From: Acidobacteriaceae bacterium
GTDB lineage: Bacteria > Acidobacteriota > Terriglobia > Bryobacterales > Bryobacteraceae
Direction of reading: 5' to 3'
Length of the DNA: 16,325 nucleotides
NCBI GenBank assembly: GCA_019239585.1
Contig: JAFAZU010000680.1
Location: 1 to 16,325, forward strand
The notes under the pieces were generated by a model. That model was not told the DNA's origin and did not search any database. It was given only the letters and a program-made list of their open reading frames with translations. Below are positions 6,801 to 14,486 of this stretch, one piece after another (within the stretch, counting starts at the first letter, position 1; every line of letters begins with the position of its first letter). The position numbers were made by a program, and so were the translations under genes.

Positions 6801-8846
6801 ATGCTGAAGCCGCATTTTACACTCGGTCTGAATGGCCTTGAACTCCTCCTGACGGGACTTTTTCTCATCGGCACCTTCATCTTCCTGCGCCGGAGGGGAT
6901 GGAACGTGCTCGCGGCGTCCCTGGCAATCGCTCTCATTACGCCAATCATTTTTCTCACCGTCGCGGAATCCACTCAATTCATGACGATGGACGAGTACGG
7001 CATTTCGGCGGAATTCATGCTGCCCAATCAACGCGGCATTCACGCCATCTCCTATGCATGGTACTTCACGGGCGGACCGCTACTTGAACTCCCGCTCATT
7101 CGTGTGATGCAGCTCGTGGGCGCCGATGAAACCACCACTCGCATGCTATTGAAGGGTGCTTGGTGGTTGGCTGGCAACATCATCATAATTGCCATCGTCT
7201 TCGAGTTGTTGAGGCTCGGCGATATCCCGCCGAAGTCACGCGTGCCAGCGTTTGCCGCCGGGTTCGCCGCGGTCGCCCTCTTGCCTACGGTCCAGCTCGC
7301 GCTGAAGACTGTGAATTATGACCTGTTCTCGTCAGGTCTTGGCGCGCTTGCCGTGCTCGTCTTTGTGCGCCGGCTGGTAACGGGCGAGCCAAGGCTTGGT
7401 TGGATTGCGCTCATATTGGCAATCCTCGCCGCCCAGGAGAAACTCACCGCGGGACCCATCCTCATTTTTGTCATGGTCGCGGAGGCGCTCGCGGTGGCTT
7501 ACCCACAAGACGGCGCCAAACATCGCGTTTCCGCGGCTCTCAAATCCGTCATGAAAGCGTTGTTCCTCGCCTTCTTGATTCCGGCCGCATCGCTTTCAAT
7601 CTATCGCGTGCTCGGCCCCCCATCTGTTCCGGATGATTTCTGGGGAATGGTCGTTGCTCCCCTGTCAAGCTGGGGTCAGATTCCGCTCGGACTGTTGTTC
7701 CCGCTCAAGGGCCTTATGAACACCCGGCGATGGCTGGTTGTGGGCGCTGCCGTTCCCCTCGGAATCGTCGCGGCGACTGTCGCATTGGCTGCGGGCCTGC
7801 CGGTTTTTCGACGCCTCTCGACCGCATGGGCCCAGGTCCCGCTGAAAGCTCTGACGATCGCGGCCTTTCTTTCCATCGTGTCCGTATTTCTTATCGGTGC
7901 CTTTAGCGCCGAAAACATCACCGCATATTGGGACCCGTTCCATCCCGCCTCCGTTCCGACCCGCTTCATGCAGCGCTTCAGCGAAGTCGTCATGCATACA
8001 GGCGCTCCCACGATACGGCAGCACTTCTTTGAGATTGTCCTCTATGCCTTTGCGATTCTTGTAGTGGCGATTCCGACGACGCTGTGGCTATTGGCCTTCG
8101 TCGGCCTCGTGCACGCGAACAAAGACGTATCGCCAGACACACGCCTGGTGCGGACCATCGCCTTTTTTCTGATATTGGGCGCGCTTCTCCAGCCGGTGGC
8201 CGCTGCCCTTGCTGGAATGCCCTTCGCCAATCGCTATTTCAATCTGAGCCTCACGTTGCTCGCATCGGGGCTGATCATGATTGGTCTTCCGGCAGTCGCC
8301 CAAATCCAACGATGGTCGCCCGGGATAAGCGCGGCCCTCTCACTGGCCATCATCGGCGGCCTTGTCGCAGAGACAGAACCATTCCGTCCGCTGTTCGCGG
8401 CATTTCGACCCTTCTGGTTATCTTATCGCGATCCGGAGCGCGCTGAACTCGGGCGGCTCAATGCCTCATGGATGGGATGGGGCGAAGAAATCATGAAAGG
8501 TGGCAAGATGCTCGAAAGCGCCTGCCGCGCCGGAGAGCCCGTAGCGGCGGGTCACCCCTGCAGCGAAATTACACTCTACGCGATGAACTCCGGTCTTTGG
8601 CTTCCTGGGCCGAGCAAGATTCACCTGGATTCTTTCACCAACGTAAAGGACGCACCTCCTCTCGACAGCAAAAGTTTTTATATCGTGGATCGCCTCTACT
8701 TGATTCAGGACGTTTTCAATATCCCCAATATTGATGCCGACCTCGCTGTCGAGTATCGAGGATACGCGTTGGCCTGGATTTTTCGAGGTGATCGACTTGC
8801 CGCTTCGGGTTATAACTTCGGCCGTGGAGAGTTTCGAACTTTTTAG
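6801..8846 (+). CDS. Large polytopic membrane protein, possible GT-C type transferase
   Basis: The product is 681 residues with about 11-13 membrane segments (for example 12-29, 36-55, 119-138, 148-168, 176-190, 199-233, 250-270, 311-334, 348-367, 411-437, 452-473, 481-500, 508-523) and a soluble C-terminal domain of about 140 residues (540-681). After the second segment comes TQFMTMDEYGISAEF (58-72). An acidic pair in the first outside loop is typical of GT-C glycosyltransferases that use polyprenyl-phosphate sugars, but I cannot assign a named family. The start ATG 6801 is chosen because the open frame before it lies within the preceding methyltransferase gene. No clear ribosome site is present, so coupling to the gene ending at 6787 is likely. 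The next gene begins 37 bases on. Other possibilities are an O-antigen polymerase or an acyl/phospho-transferase scaffold. Confidence 0.82.
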   Translation: MLKPHFTLGLNGLELLLTGLFLIGTFIFLRRRGWNVLAASLAIALITPIIFLTVAESTQFMTMDEYGISAEFMLPNQRGIHAISYAWYFTGGPLLELPLIRVMQLVGADETTTRMLLKGAWWLAGNIIIIAIVFELLRLGDIPPKSRVPAFAAGFAAVALLPTVQLALKTVNYDLFSSGLGALAVLVFVRRLVTGEPRLGWIALILAILAAQEKLTAGPILIFVMVAEALAVAYPQDGAKHRVSAALKSVMKALFLAFLIPAASLSIYRVLGPPSVPDDFWGMVVAPLSSWGQIPLGLLFPLKGLMNTRRWLVVGAAVPLGIVAATVALAAGLPVFRRLSTAWAQVPLKALTIAAFLSIVSVFLIGAFSAENITAYWDPFHPASVPTRFMQRFSEVVMHTGAPTIRQHFFEIVLYAFAILVVAIPTTLWLLAFVGLVHANKDVSPDTRLVRTIAFFLILGALLQPVAAALAGMPFANRYFNLSLTLLASGLIMIGLPAVAQIQRWSPGISAALSLAIIGGLVAETEPFRPLFAAFRPFWLSYRDPERAELGRLNASWMGWGEEIMKGGKMLESACRAGEPVAAGHPCSEITLYAMNSGLWLPGPSKIHLDSFTNVKDAPPLDSKSFYIVDRLYLIQDVFNIPNIDADLAVEYRGYALAWIFRGDRLAASGYNFGRGEFRTF

Positions 8847-8870
8847 CTCTGCGCCGCTCTCGCTCGCCTT

Positions 8871-8875
8871 GGGGA
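8871..8875 (+). promoter_or_regulatory. Ribosome binding site for the ATG at 8884
   Basis: GGGGA lies 8 bases before ATG 8884. It favours this start over ATGs near 8731 in the same open frame, which lie inside the preceding gene. Confidence 0.6.
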
Positions 8876-8883
8876 ATCGTTGC

Positions 8884-9702
8884 ATGAATACGAGCGCCCA
8901 ACAAAAGGTTATCGCCGATTTCGGCCGTCAATGGACACATTACACCAGTAATTCCGGATTTTATGGATCACAGGAGCTCTTCAGAGATATTTTCGAGCCG
9001 CTCGTACCGGTGCAGCACGTCCGAGGAAAGCATGTTGCCGAAATCGGAGCTGGGACAGGCAGGATATCCGCCATGCTTTGCGAAGCCGGCGCCGCTCAGG
9101 TTACCGCATTAGAACCATCCGCCGCCTGGGGAGTGCTGCGTGATAACCTGCGACACTATGGTGATCGCGTGAAGTGTGTTCAGCGCACAGGCGATGAGCT
9201 TCCGGACGGCCAATATGACATGGTGGTTTCCATTGGTGTTCTCCATCACATACCCGATCCCATGCCCGTGGTTCGTGCTGCCTACAGGGCGCTGAAGCCG
9301 GGAGGCCAGATGCTCATCTGGTTGTATGGGGCCGAGGGAAATGGCGCCTATCTGCGCCTTGTGATGCCTCTGAGGAGGTTGACCAGGCGCATGCCACATC
9401 GCTTCAACGCGGCACTGGCCTATGCTTTCGACGTTCCACTGGTTGCCTATATAGCGGCCTGCAAATATTTGCGTCTGCCGCTCTATCGCTACATGCGTGC
9501 CTATCTCGGGAAAGTGACGGCCGACAAACGGCGGCTCGTCATCTATGATCAATTGAATCCCGAATGGGCAAAGTATTATAAACGTGACGAAGCCGAAAAG
9601 CTCCTCACCGACGCCGGATTTCAACAAGTTCGCTCGTATCATCGCGGCGGGTACAGCTGGACGGTTCTCGGGATAAAGAGCGGTCCGATGAAGGCCGGCT
9701 AA
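8884..9702 (+). CDS. Class I SAM-dependent methyltransferase (3 of 6)
   Basis: The product is a 272-residue methyltransferase. Motif I is VAEIGAGTGRISAML (51-65), ALEPSAAWG (75-83) ends the second strand, YDMVVSIGVLHHIPDP (111-126) is the motif II region and ALKPGGQMLIWLYG (136-149) the post-motif. The HHIPDP form and the later YDQLNPEWAKYYKRDEAEKL (221-240) are like type-11/12 enzymes of natural-product and glycan clusters. A hydrophobic insert (about 176-205, with FDVPLVAYIAACKYL) between the fold and the tail may shape the acceptor site or contact membrane. The start at 8884 has a good ribosome site; the frame runs back to 8731 but that part overlaps the preceding gene. One base separates its stop from the next start. 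Confidence 0.9.
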   Translation: MNTSAQQKVIADFGRQWTHYTSNSGFYGSQELFRDIFEPLVPVQHVRGKHVAEIGAGTGRISAMLCEAGAAQVTALEPSAAWGVLRDNLRHYGDRVKCVQRTGDELPDGQYDMVVSIGVLHHIPDPMPVVRAAYRALKPGGQMLIWLYGAEGNGAYLRLVMPLRRLTRRMPHRFNAALAYAFDVPLVAYIAACKYLRLPLYRYMRAYLGKVTADKRRLVIYDQLNPEWAKYYKRDEAEKLLTDAGFQQVRSYHRGGYSWTVLGIKSGPMKAG

Positions 9703-9703
9703 G

Positions 9704-10720
9704 GTGACAACTCCGGCCGCCCCTCAATTCCGCAATCAGCCAATCACGGGTTGCCACGCGCCCTGGGACATTCTCGCTCTCAGCGTCGTGATCCCCGTCT
9801 TCAATGAAGAAGGCAACATCGCGCTACTTTGCGAGCGCTTATTTCGCGTTCTGGACCGGCTGGCCATCACATTCGAGGTGATCGCCGTGAACGACGGCAG
9901 CAATGACAGGTCGCTCGAGCGATTGCGCGATCAGGCGTCCTCGCTTGCGCAGTTACGGATTGTGGATTTGCGCCGCAATTTCGGCCAAACGGCCGCGCTG
10001 ATGGCCGGCATCGATCATGCACGTGGCGATGTAGTCGTCATGATCGACGCAGATCTGCAGAATGACCCAGAAGACATCCCGGAGTTGCTAGAAAAGATTA
10101 GGGAAGGCTATGACGTGGTGTCCGGGTGGCGCCAGGATCGTAAGGATGCGCCGCTGCGCCGAAATTTTGTAAGCCGCATCGCCAACGGTCTCATTTCGCG
10201 AATCTCCGGCGTTCCCCTCGCCGATTACGGGTGCACACTGAAGGCATATCGCCGCGACATTCTTCAGGGCGTCCGCCTTTATGGTGAGATGCACCGGTTC
10301 ATCCCGATCTACGCGAGCTGGATGGGCGCGAAGATCGTCGAGGTTCGCGTGCTCCATCATCCGCGCAGAAGCGGGAAATCGAAATATGGGTTGGAGCGCG
10401 TCTTCAAAGTGCTCCTTGACCTCATCGTGGTAAAGTTCCTGGATCGACACTTCGTGAAGCCGATCTACGTCTTTGGCGGGTTCGGAGTGTTCTCCTTCGC
10501 CCTTTGCGTTATGTCGACCCTGTGGATGTTGTATTTGAAGCTTGCCGACGGCGTCTCGATGATCCTGACGCCTCTGCCGCTGATTTCGGCGATGACGTTC
10601 CTCGTTAGCTGCATGAGCATCCTCATGGGCCTCTTGGCGGAGATGCTGGTTCGGACTTATTTCGAATCGCAGCAGCGCACGGCTTATGCCGTGCGAACGC
10701 TCATCAATTTCGATCGGTAG
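9704..10720 (+). CDS. GT2 polyprenyl-phosphate glycosyltransferase (GtrB/ArnC/DPM1-like)
   Basis: This family transfers a sugar from a nucleotide donor to undecaprenyl phosphate on the inner face of the cytoplasmic membrane. The 338-residue product has VVIPVFNEEGNIALL (28-42), the nucleotide-site VNDGSNDRS (62-70), DLRRNFGQTAALMAGI (88-103), the metal-binding MIDADLQNDPEDIP (113-126; DAD at 115-117), LADYGCTLKAYRRD (172-185) and HHPRRSGKSKYGLERV (218-233). Two C-terminal membrane segments follow at about 252-277 and 292-318, the GtrB/ArnC layout. The start is GTG 9704, with GAAGG at 9690-9694 nine bases upstream. The asnB-like gene begins 3 bases after its stop. In gtr systems this enzyme works with a small flippase and a periplasmic transferase. 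No small GtrA-like protein is beside it here, so neighbouring membrane proteins may fill those roles. The sugar is unknown. Confidence 0.93.
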   Translation: MTTPAAPQFRNQPITGCHAPWDILALSVVIPVFNEEGNIALLCERLFRVLDRLAITFEVIAVNDGSNDRSLERLRDQASSLAQLRIVDLRRNFGQTAALMAGIDHARGDVVVMIDADLQNDPEDIPELLEKIREGYDVVSGWRQDRKDAPLRRNFVSRIANGLISRISGVPLADYGCTLKAYRRDILQGVRLYGEMHRFIPIYASWMGAKIVEVRVLHHPRRSGKSKYGLERVFKVLLDLIVVKFLDRHFVKPIYVFGGFGVFSFALCVMSTLWMLYLKLADGVSMILTPLPLISAMTFLVSCMSILMGLLAEMLVRTYFESQQRTAYAVRTLINFDR

Positions 10721-10723
10721 CTC

Positions 10724-12598
10724 ATGTGTGGAATCGCAGGGTTCGTCGGGAGGGGTGGTCGCACCGATCTCTCCGCGATGACGGAGGCCCTGGTACATCG
10801 CGGGCCAGATGGCGAGGGAATATTCATTGATGACAAGGCGGGGGTTTTCCTCGGTCATCGGCGCCTTGCGATTCTCGACATTGCAGGCGGCGCCCAGCCG
10901 ATGTGGAATGAGGAAGGCAATGTCTGCGTCATCTTCAACGGCGAAATTTACAATCACGTAGAACTGCGCCGGGAGCTCGAGCGCAAAGGCCACAGATTTC
11001 GCAGCGATCATTCGGACACGGAAGTGCTGGTGCACGGATACGAGGAATGGGGCGAGGCTTTGCCCGAGCGGCTCAATGCCATGTTCGCCTTCGCAATCTA
11101 CGACGCACCCCGGCGCCGGCTTTTTCTGGCGCGCGACCGCTTTGGTGAAAAGCCGCTATATTATGCGCAACTGCCGGGCCTTTTCGCGTTCGCAAGCGAA
11201 TTGTCGGCACTGTGCCAACACCGGGGAATCCCCTGTGATATCGAGCTTCAATCCGTGCAGAAGCTCTTCGCCTATGGTTATATTCCGGCGCCTCGGGCTC
11301 TCGTGCGGAACACGAGAAAGCTACCCGCCGGGCATCACCTTCTCATTGACATTGCCAGCGGAGAAATTCGCACCAAGGCATACTGGCGCTTCCGGCTCAA
11401 TTCGGACAGCACGCTTTCCGATCGCGATGAACCGCGACTCGTCGACGAGCTGACGCATCTTCTATCCGAAGCCGTCCGGCGCCGAACGATCAGTGATGTG
11501 CCGCTCGGTATCTTTCTCAGCGGCGGGATCGATTCGGGCTCCGTACTGTCGCAGCTCGCGCGCCATGTTCCCGCATCCACGATCAAGTCCTTCACGATTG
11601 GCTTTACCGAGCCGTCATTCGACGAGGCTCCTCAGGCTCGCGAGTTGGCCGCTGCCTTCCGCACCGACCATAAGGAGCAGCAGCTCGACCTTGACCGCGC
11701 CCGCGACCTCATCCCACAAGTCCTCGGACGGCTCGACGAGCCGCTCGGGGATGCTTCCATTCTCCCGACGTATCTTCTCAGTTCATTCACCCGCCGATTT
11801 GTGACGGTCGCGCTCAGTGGCGATGGCGGCGACGAGCTTTTCGCGGGTTACGATCCATTCAAAGCGCTGACGCCGGCCCGGCTTTACGCGCGGCTTGTTC
11901 CCTCGGGTCTGCACAAGGGCTTCAAACGCCTCGCCGACTGTTTGCCGATTTCCATGCACAACATGAGCTTCGAATTCAAGCTTAAGCGCGCGCTGGCTGG
12001 CATGTCGTACCCAGCCGCACTTTGGAATCCGATTTGGATGGCGCCGGCCAGTTCGATCGATATCGAGGCCCTTCTGGAAACCAAAGTGCACCCCGAGGAG
12101 CTCTACGAGGAAGCAATCGCGCTTTGGAATTCGAGCACAAACTCGGACGATGTGGACCGCACACTCGAATTCTTCACCAATTTCTACCTGCAGGACAACA
12201 TCCTCGCCAAGGTCGACCGCGCTGCCATGATGGTTTCGCTTGAGACACGAGCTGTCTTCCTCGACAACGATCTGGTTGATTTCTGCCGAAAATTGCCACA
12301 CCGCTTCAAATTTCGGCGCGGGGAGAGAAAATATCTGCTCAAGAAGGCAATGGCTCGTTTTGTGCCTCAGACGACGCTGGCGAGGCGCAAGAAGGGCTTT
12401 GGCATCCCACTCGCCCGATGGCTGAAGTCGCTCGATCTGACCGCTGAGAGCGGCTCTCGGCGCACCAGCAGTGCGATTGCCCGGCGCTGGTGGCAGGAGC
12501 AGCGCAACGGACAAGTGGACCGGCGTCTAGCCCTCTGGACATGGCTATCGCTACAGCATTGCTCGTCCGGTCGGATGCATGAAATTCGTGGAGGGTAA
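10724..12598 (+). CDS. asnB: Asparagine synthase (glutamine-hydrolysing) family amidotransferase
   Basis: The 624-residue, two-domain enzyme transfers glutamine-derived ammonia to an ATP-activated carboxylate. The N-terminal Ntn-type glutaminase begins MCGIAGF, so Cys2 is the nucleophile, which fixes the start. Further glutaminase residues are LVHRGPDGEG (23-32), HRRLAILD (45-52), FNGEIYNH (71-78) and SDTEVLVHGY (97-106). The synthetase domain carries the ATP PP-loop LSGGIDSGS (265-273), then ALSGDGGDELFAGY (363-376), AKVDRAAMMVSLETR (495-509) and RRKKGFGIPL (554-563). All key residues appear intact. In surface-glycan loci this family is thought to amidate a uronic acid or similar carboxylate rather than make free asparagine, and its position between a GtrB-like enzyme and a methyltransferase favours that reading here (inference). 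A GGAGGG ribosome site for the next gene overlaps its last codons. Confidence 0.95.
   Translation: MCGIAGFVGRGGRTDLSAMTEALVHRGPDGEGIFIDDKAGVFLGHRRLAILDIAGGAQPMWNEEGNVCVIFNGEIYNHVELRRELERKGHRFRSDHSDTEVLVHGYEEWGEALPERLNAMFAFAIYDAPRRRLFLARDRFGEKPLYYAQLPGLFAFASELSALCQHRGIPCDIELQSVQKLFAYGYIPAPRALVRNTRKLPAGHHLLIDIASGEIRTKAYWRFRLNSDSTLSDRDEPRLVDELTHLLSEAVRRRTISDVPLGIFLSGGIDSGSVLSQLARHVPASTIKSFTIGFTEPSFDEAPQARELAAAFRTDHKEQQLDLDRARDLIPQVLGRLDEPLGDASILPTYLLSSFTRRFVTVALSGDGGDELFAGYDPFKALTPARLYARLVPSGLHKGFKRLADCLPISMHNMSFEFKLKRALAGMSYPAALWNPIWMAPASSIDIEALLETKVHPEELYEEAIALWNSSTNSDDVDRTLEFFTNFYLQDNILAKVDRAAMMVSLETRAVFLDNDLVDFCRKLPHRFKFRRGERKYLLKKAMARFVPQTTLARRKKGFGIPLARWLKSLDLTAESGSRRTSSAIARRWWQEQRNGQVDRRLALWTWLSLQHCSSGRMHEIRGG
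12590..12595 (+). promoter_or_regulatory. Strong ribosome binding site inside the asnB 3' end
   Basis: GGAGGG lies in the last codons of the amidotransferase gene, directly before its TAA and 6 bases before GTG 12602. It is the best Shine-Dalgarno match in the window and decides the GTG start. Confidence 0.75.
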
Positions 12599-12601
12599 CG
12601 A

Positions 12602-13378
12602 GTGGAGAATGCGGCGTTCGCCGCCGAAGCGGAGGCGGAGAAATCCCACTGGTGGTTTGTTGGGCGGCGCCACCTCTTTGCCAGTGAGCTGGAAAGGGCC
12701 AATCTTCGATGTGATGCGCGCATCATCGACATCGGAACGGGTACCGGAAGCACCCTGCGAATGCTCCGTGATCTCGGCTACTCTTGCGTCACGGGAATCG
12801 ATCCGAGCGAAGAAGCGATTGGCTATTGCGCGAGGAAGGGATTGGGGCCGGTCACGAAGGGAAGCTTGCCGACGCTCAAATTTGACAATGACAGTTTTGA
12901 TTTCGTGTTCGCGACCGACGTGCTCGAGCACGTGGAAAACGATTTGCGGGGTCTCGAAGAGATTTGCCGCGTGTTGTCGCCTGGATGCCAAGCCCTGATC
13001 ACCGTGCCGGCTTTCAAGATGCTGTGGGGGTTGCAAGATCGGCAGGCTCTGCACAAGCGCCGATATCGGAAGAACGCGTTACTCAACTTGATTTCCGCGG
13101 CGGGACTTCGTCCAATCAAGGCGTACTATTTCAATTACCTTCTGTTTGTCCCGATTTTACTCGCTCGCAAAGGCATAGATCTTCTGGGCGTGAATCTCTC
13201 CAGCGAGAACCAACTCAACACTCAAGCTCTCAACGCGATGCTGGGCGCTATTTTCCGGTTCGACATCAGAACGGCGCCCATCGTAAGACCGCCCTTCGGC
13301 GTATCGATACTTGTCGTTGCCATGAAACCGGCAGCCCTCACTTCCGATCGGAGGAAGTCCAGCAACGCATGCCAGTGA
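12602..13378 (+). CDS. Class I SAM-dependent methyltransferase (4 of 6), HWWF type
   Basis: The product is a 258-residue methyltransferase. The N-terminal EKSHWWFVGRRHLF (13-26) is a hallmark of a subgroup often found in exopolysaccharide clusters. The SAM site is RIIDIGTGTGSTL (40-52), with VTGIDPSEEA (63-72), FDFVFATDVLEHVENDL (99-115) and CRVLSPGCQALITVPAF (122-138). The usual PGG of the last motif is PGC here. MLWGLQDRQALHKRRY (140-155) matches the LW...D...HKRRY pattern of the same subgroup. A hydrophobic stretch FNYLLFVPILLA (177-188) may associate with the membrane. The start is GTG with a strong ribosome site. The last 10 bases overlap the following methyltransferase gene. The substrate is unknown. 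Confidence 0.9.
   Translation: MENAAFAAEAEAEKSHWWFVGRRHLFASELERANLRCDARIIDIGTGTGSTLRMLRDLGYSCVTGIDPSEEAIGYCARKGLGPVTKGSLPTLKFDNDSFDFVFATDVLEHVENDLRGLEEICRVLSPGCQALITVPAFKMLWGLQDRQALHKRRYRKNALLNLISAAGLRPIKAYYFNYLLFVPILLARKGIDLLGVNLSSENQLNTQALNAMLGAIFRFDIRTAPIVRPPFGVSILVVAMKPAALTSDRRKSSNACQ
13350..13357 (+). promoter_or_regulatory. Ribosome binding site for the ATG at 13369
   Basis: GGAGGAAG lies in the 3' end of the preceding gene. Its end is 11 bases before ATG 13369, slightly long but usable. A GTG at 13375 overlapping the upstream TGA as GTGA is an alternative start that would shorten the protein by two residues. Confidence 0.5.
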
Positions 13379-14343
13379 ACTCGCCTTTGGTGCACTCCCG
13401 ACGCATCGACCCGTGGCTCCTCGAGCTCCTACGCTGTCCGATCACCGGCGGTGGTCTGCTGGAAGACGGCAATGCGCTCTCGACAACAATCGCGAACGGT
13501 CCGCGATACGAGATTACCGCAACGGGCTTGCCGCTCTTCGCGCAATCGAGCCTCTCTGAAGATGGCCTCAAGCAACAGGCGCATTATGACAGGATTGCCA
13601 AGGATTACTTGGCCAACCTCGGTTACCCGCACACGCAGGAATATATGGCCGCGCTTGATCGATCCCTGCTTTCATGCGTGAGCCCAAATTCCTTGGGCAC
13701 CACGGCGGAAATCTGCTGCGGCCGAGGGGAGGCCTTCCACCTCTTGCAAGACCGCATCCAGTGCGGGGTGGGCGTCGACGTCTCCGTCTCTATGCTCGAA
13801 GCGGCACAAACCGAACATCAACGCCGCCCCATCCGCTTTGTGCAAGGTGATGCGACCATGCTGCCCTTGCGGAGCGCGGCGTTTGATAATGTATTCATGC
13901 TCGGCGGAATTCACCACGTAAGCGACCGGCCGCGGCTGTTCTTCGAGATTGAACGGATCCTCAAGCCAGGCGGGACATTTTATTTTCGCGAGCCGGTTAG
14001 CGATTTGGCGCTGTGGCGATGGATGAGAGCGGTGATCTATCGACTCTCGGCAACGCTTGATCATGAAACTGAGCGGCCCTTGCGACATTGCGAAGTTGCA
14101 CCCTTGCTCGAGAACTCCGGGCTACGCCTGACGCAATGGGCGACTCACGGGTTTTTGGGCTTTTGCCTTTTCATGAATAGCGATGTCCTCATCTTCAATC
14201 GCTCATTCCGCTTCGTACCGGGCATACGCCGGATCACCCGTTTCTTTGCCAAGCTGGACAACTGGGCGCTCGGCCTCCCGGGTATGCATAACGCCGGACT
14301 ACAGGTCATAGGCAAGGCCGAGAAGCCGGCCGCGGCGCGATAA
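13369..14343 (+). CDS. SAM methyltransferase with N-terminal Trm112-like segment (5 of 6)
   Basis: The product is 324 residues with two parts. Residues about 16-58 (LLELLRCPITGGGLLEDG, later YEITATGLPLFA) look like a Trm112/UPF0434-type segment; it keeps one CP pair but lacks the second CxxC, so it probably does not bind zinc. A class I methyltransferase follows: AEICCGRGEAFHLL (113-126), GVGVDVSVSMLEAA (133-146), GDATMLPLRSAAFDNVFMLG (160-179), GIHHVSD (180-186) and RILKPGGTFYFREPVSD (196-212). The open frame reaches back to 12964, but that part overlaps the preceding gene; ATG 13369 has GGAGGAAG upstream. It is the last gene of the plus-strand block, and a minus-strand gene converges on it. 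Free-standing Trm112 normally activates other methyltransferases; fused forms with this layout occur in many bacterial small-molecule and glycan methyltransferases. Confidence 0.88.
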   Translation: MPVNSPLVHSRRIDPWLLELLRCPITGGGLLEDGNALSTTIANGPRYEITATGLPLFAQSSLSEDGLKQQAHYDRIAKDYLANLGYPHTQEYMAALDRSLLSCVSPNSLGTTAEICCGRGEAFHLLQDRIQCGVGVDVSVSMLEAAQTEHQRRPIRFVQGDATMLPLRSAAFDNVFMLGGIHHVSDRPRLFFEIERILKPGGTFYFREPVSDLALWRWMRAVIYRLSATLDHETERPLRHCEVAPLLENSGLRLTQWATHGFLGFCLFMNSDVLIFNRSFRFVPGIRRITRFFAKLDNWALGLPGMHNAGLQVIGKAEKPAAAR

Positions 14344-14486
14344 CTCTTGCGCGCACGACGCTGATCGGCTGATTGCCGTCGCGGTGGCTATCTTGCTTTG
14401 TTATTTCGGCCCCTACTACATGCGTCTTGGCTTTTCGAGGTGCCGCCCGGAACGCCCGCCATCCGATACCTTGAGCATCGATGTTC
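14344..14486 (+). pseudogene. Possible degenerate 5' end of a membrane-protein gene
   Basis: Between the two convergent genes, one plus frame (codons from 14351) reads HDADRLIAVAVAILLC and then YFGPYYMRLGF, a basic start followed by a membrane-type helix, as at the beginning of a polytopic protein. After about 14430 the frame becomes Arg/Pro-rich and runs as non-coding-like sequence into the opposite-strand gene, stopping at 14531-14533. It has no good start codon or ribosome site. It may be the remnant of a lost glycan-locus gene, or chance. No stem-loop terminator with a T-run was found here for either converging gene. Confidence 0.25.

Noticed and set aside
10088..11035. 315-codon minus-strand open frame opposite the GtrB-like and AsnB genes
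   Set aside because: It spans two clearly coding plus-strand genes and their junction, and its product shows no recognisable domain. It is a shadow frame in GC-rich coding DNA.
11783..12514. 243-codon minus-strand open frame opposite asnB
   Set aside because: The plus strand here encodes conserved synthetase motifs such as SGDGGDE and RRKKGFGIPL, and the minus product looks like nothing known.
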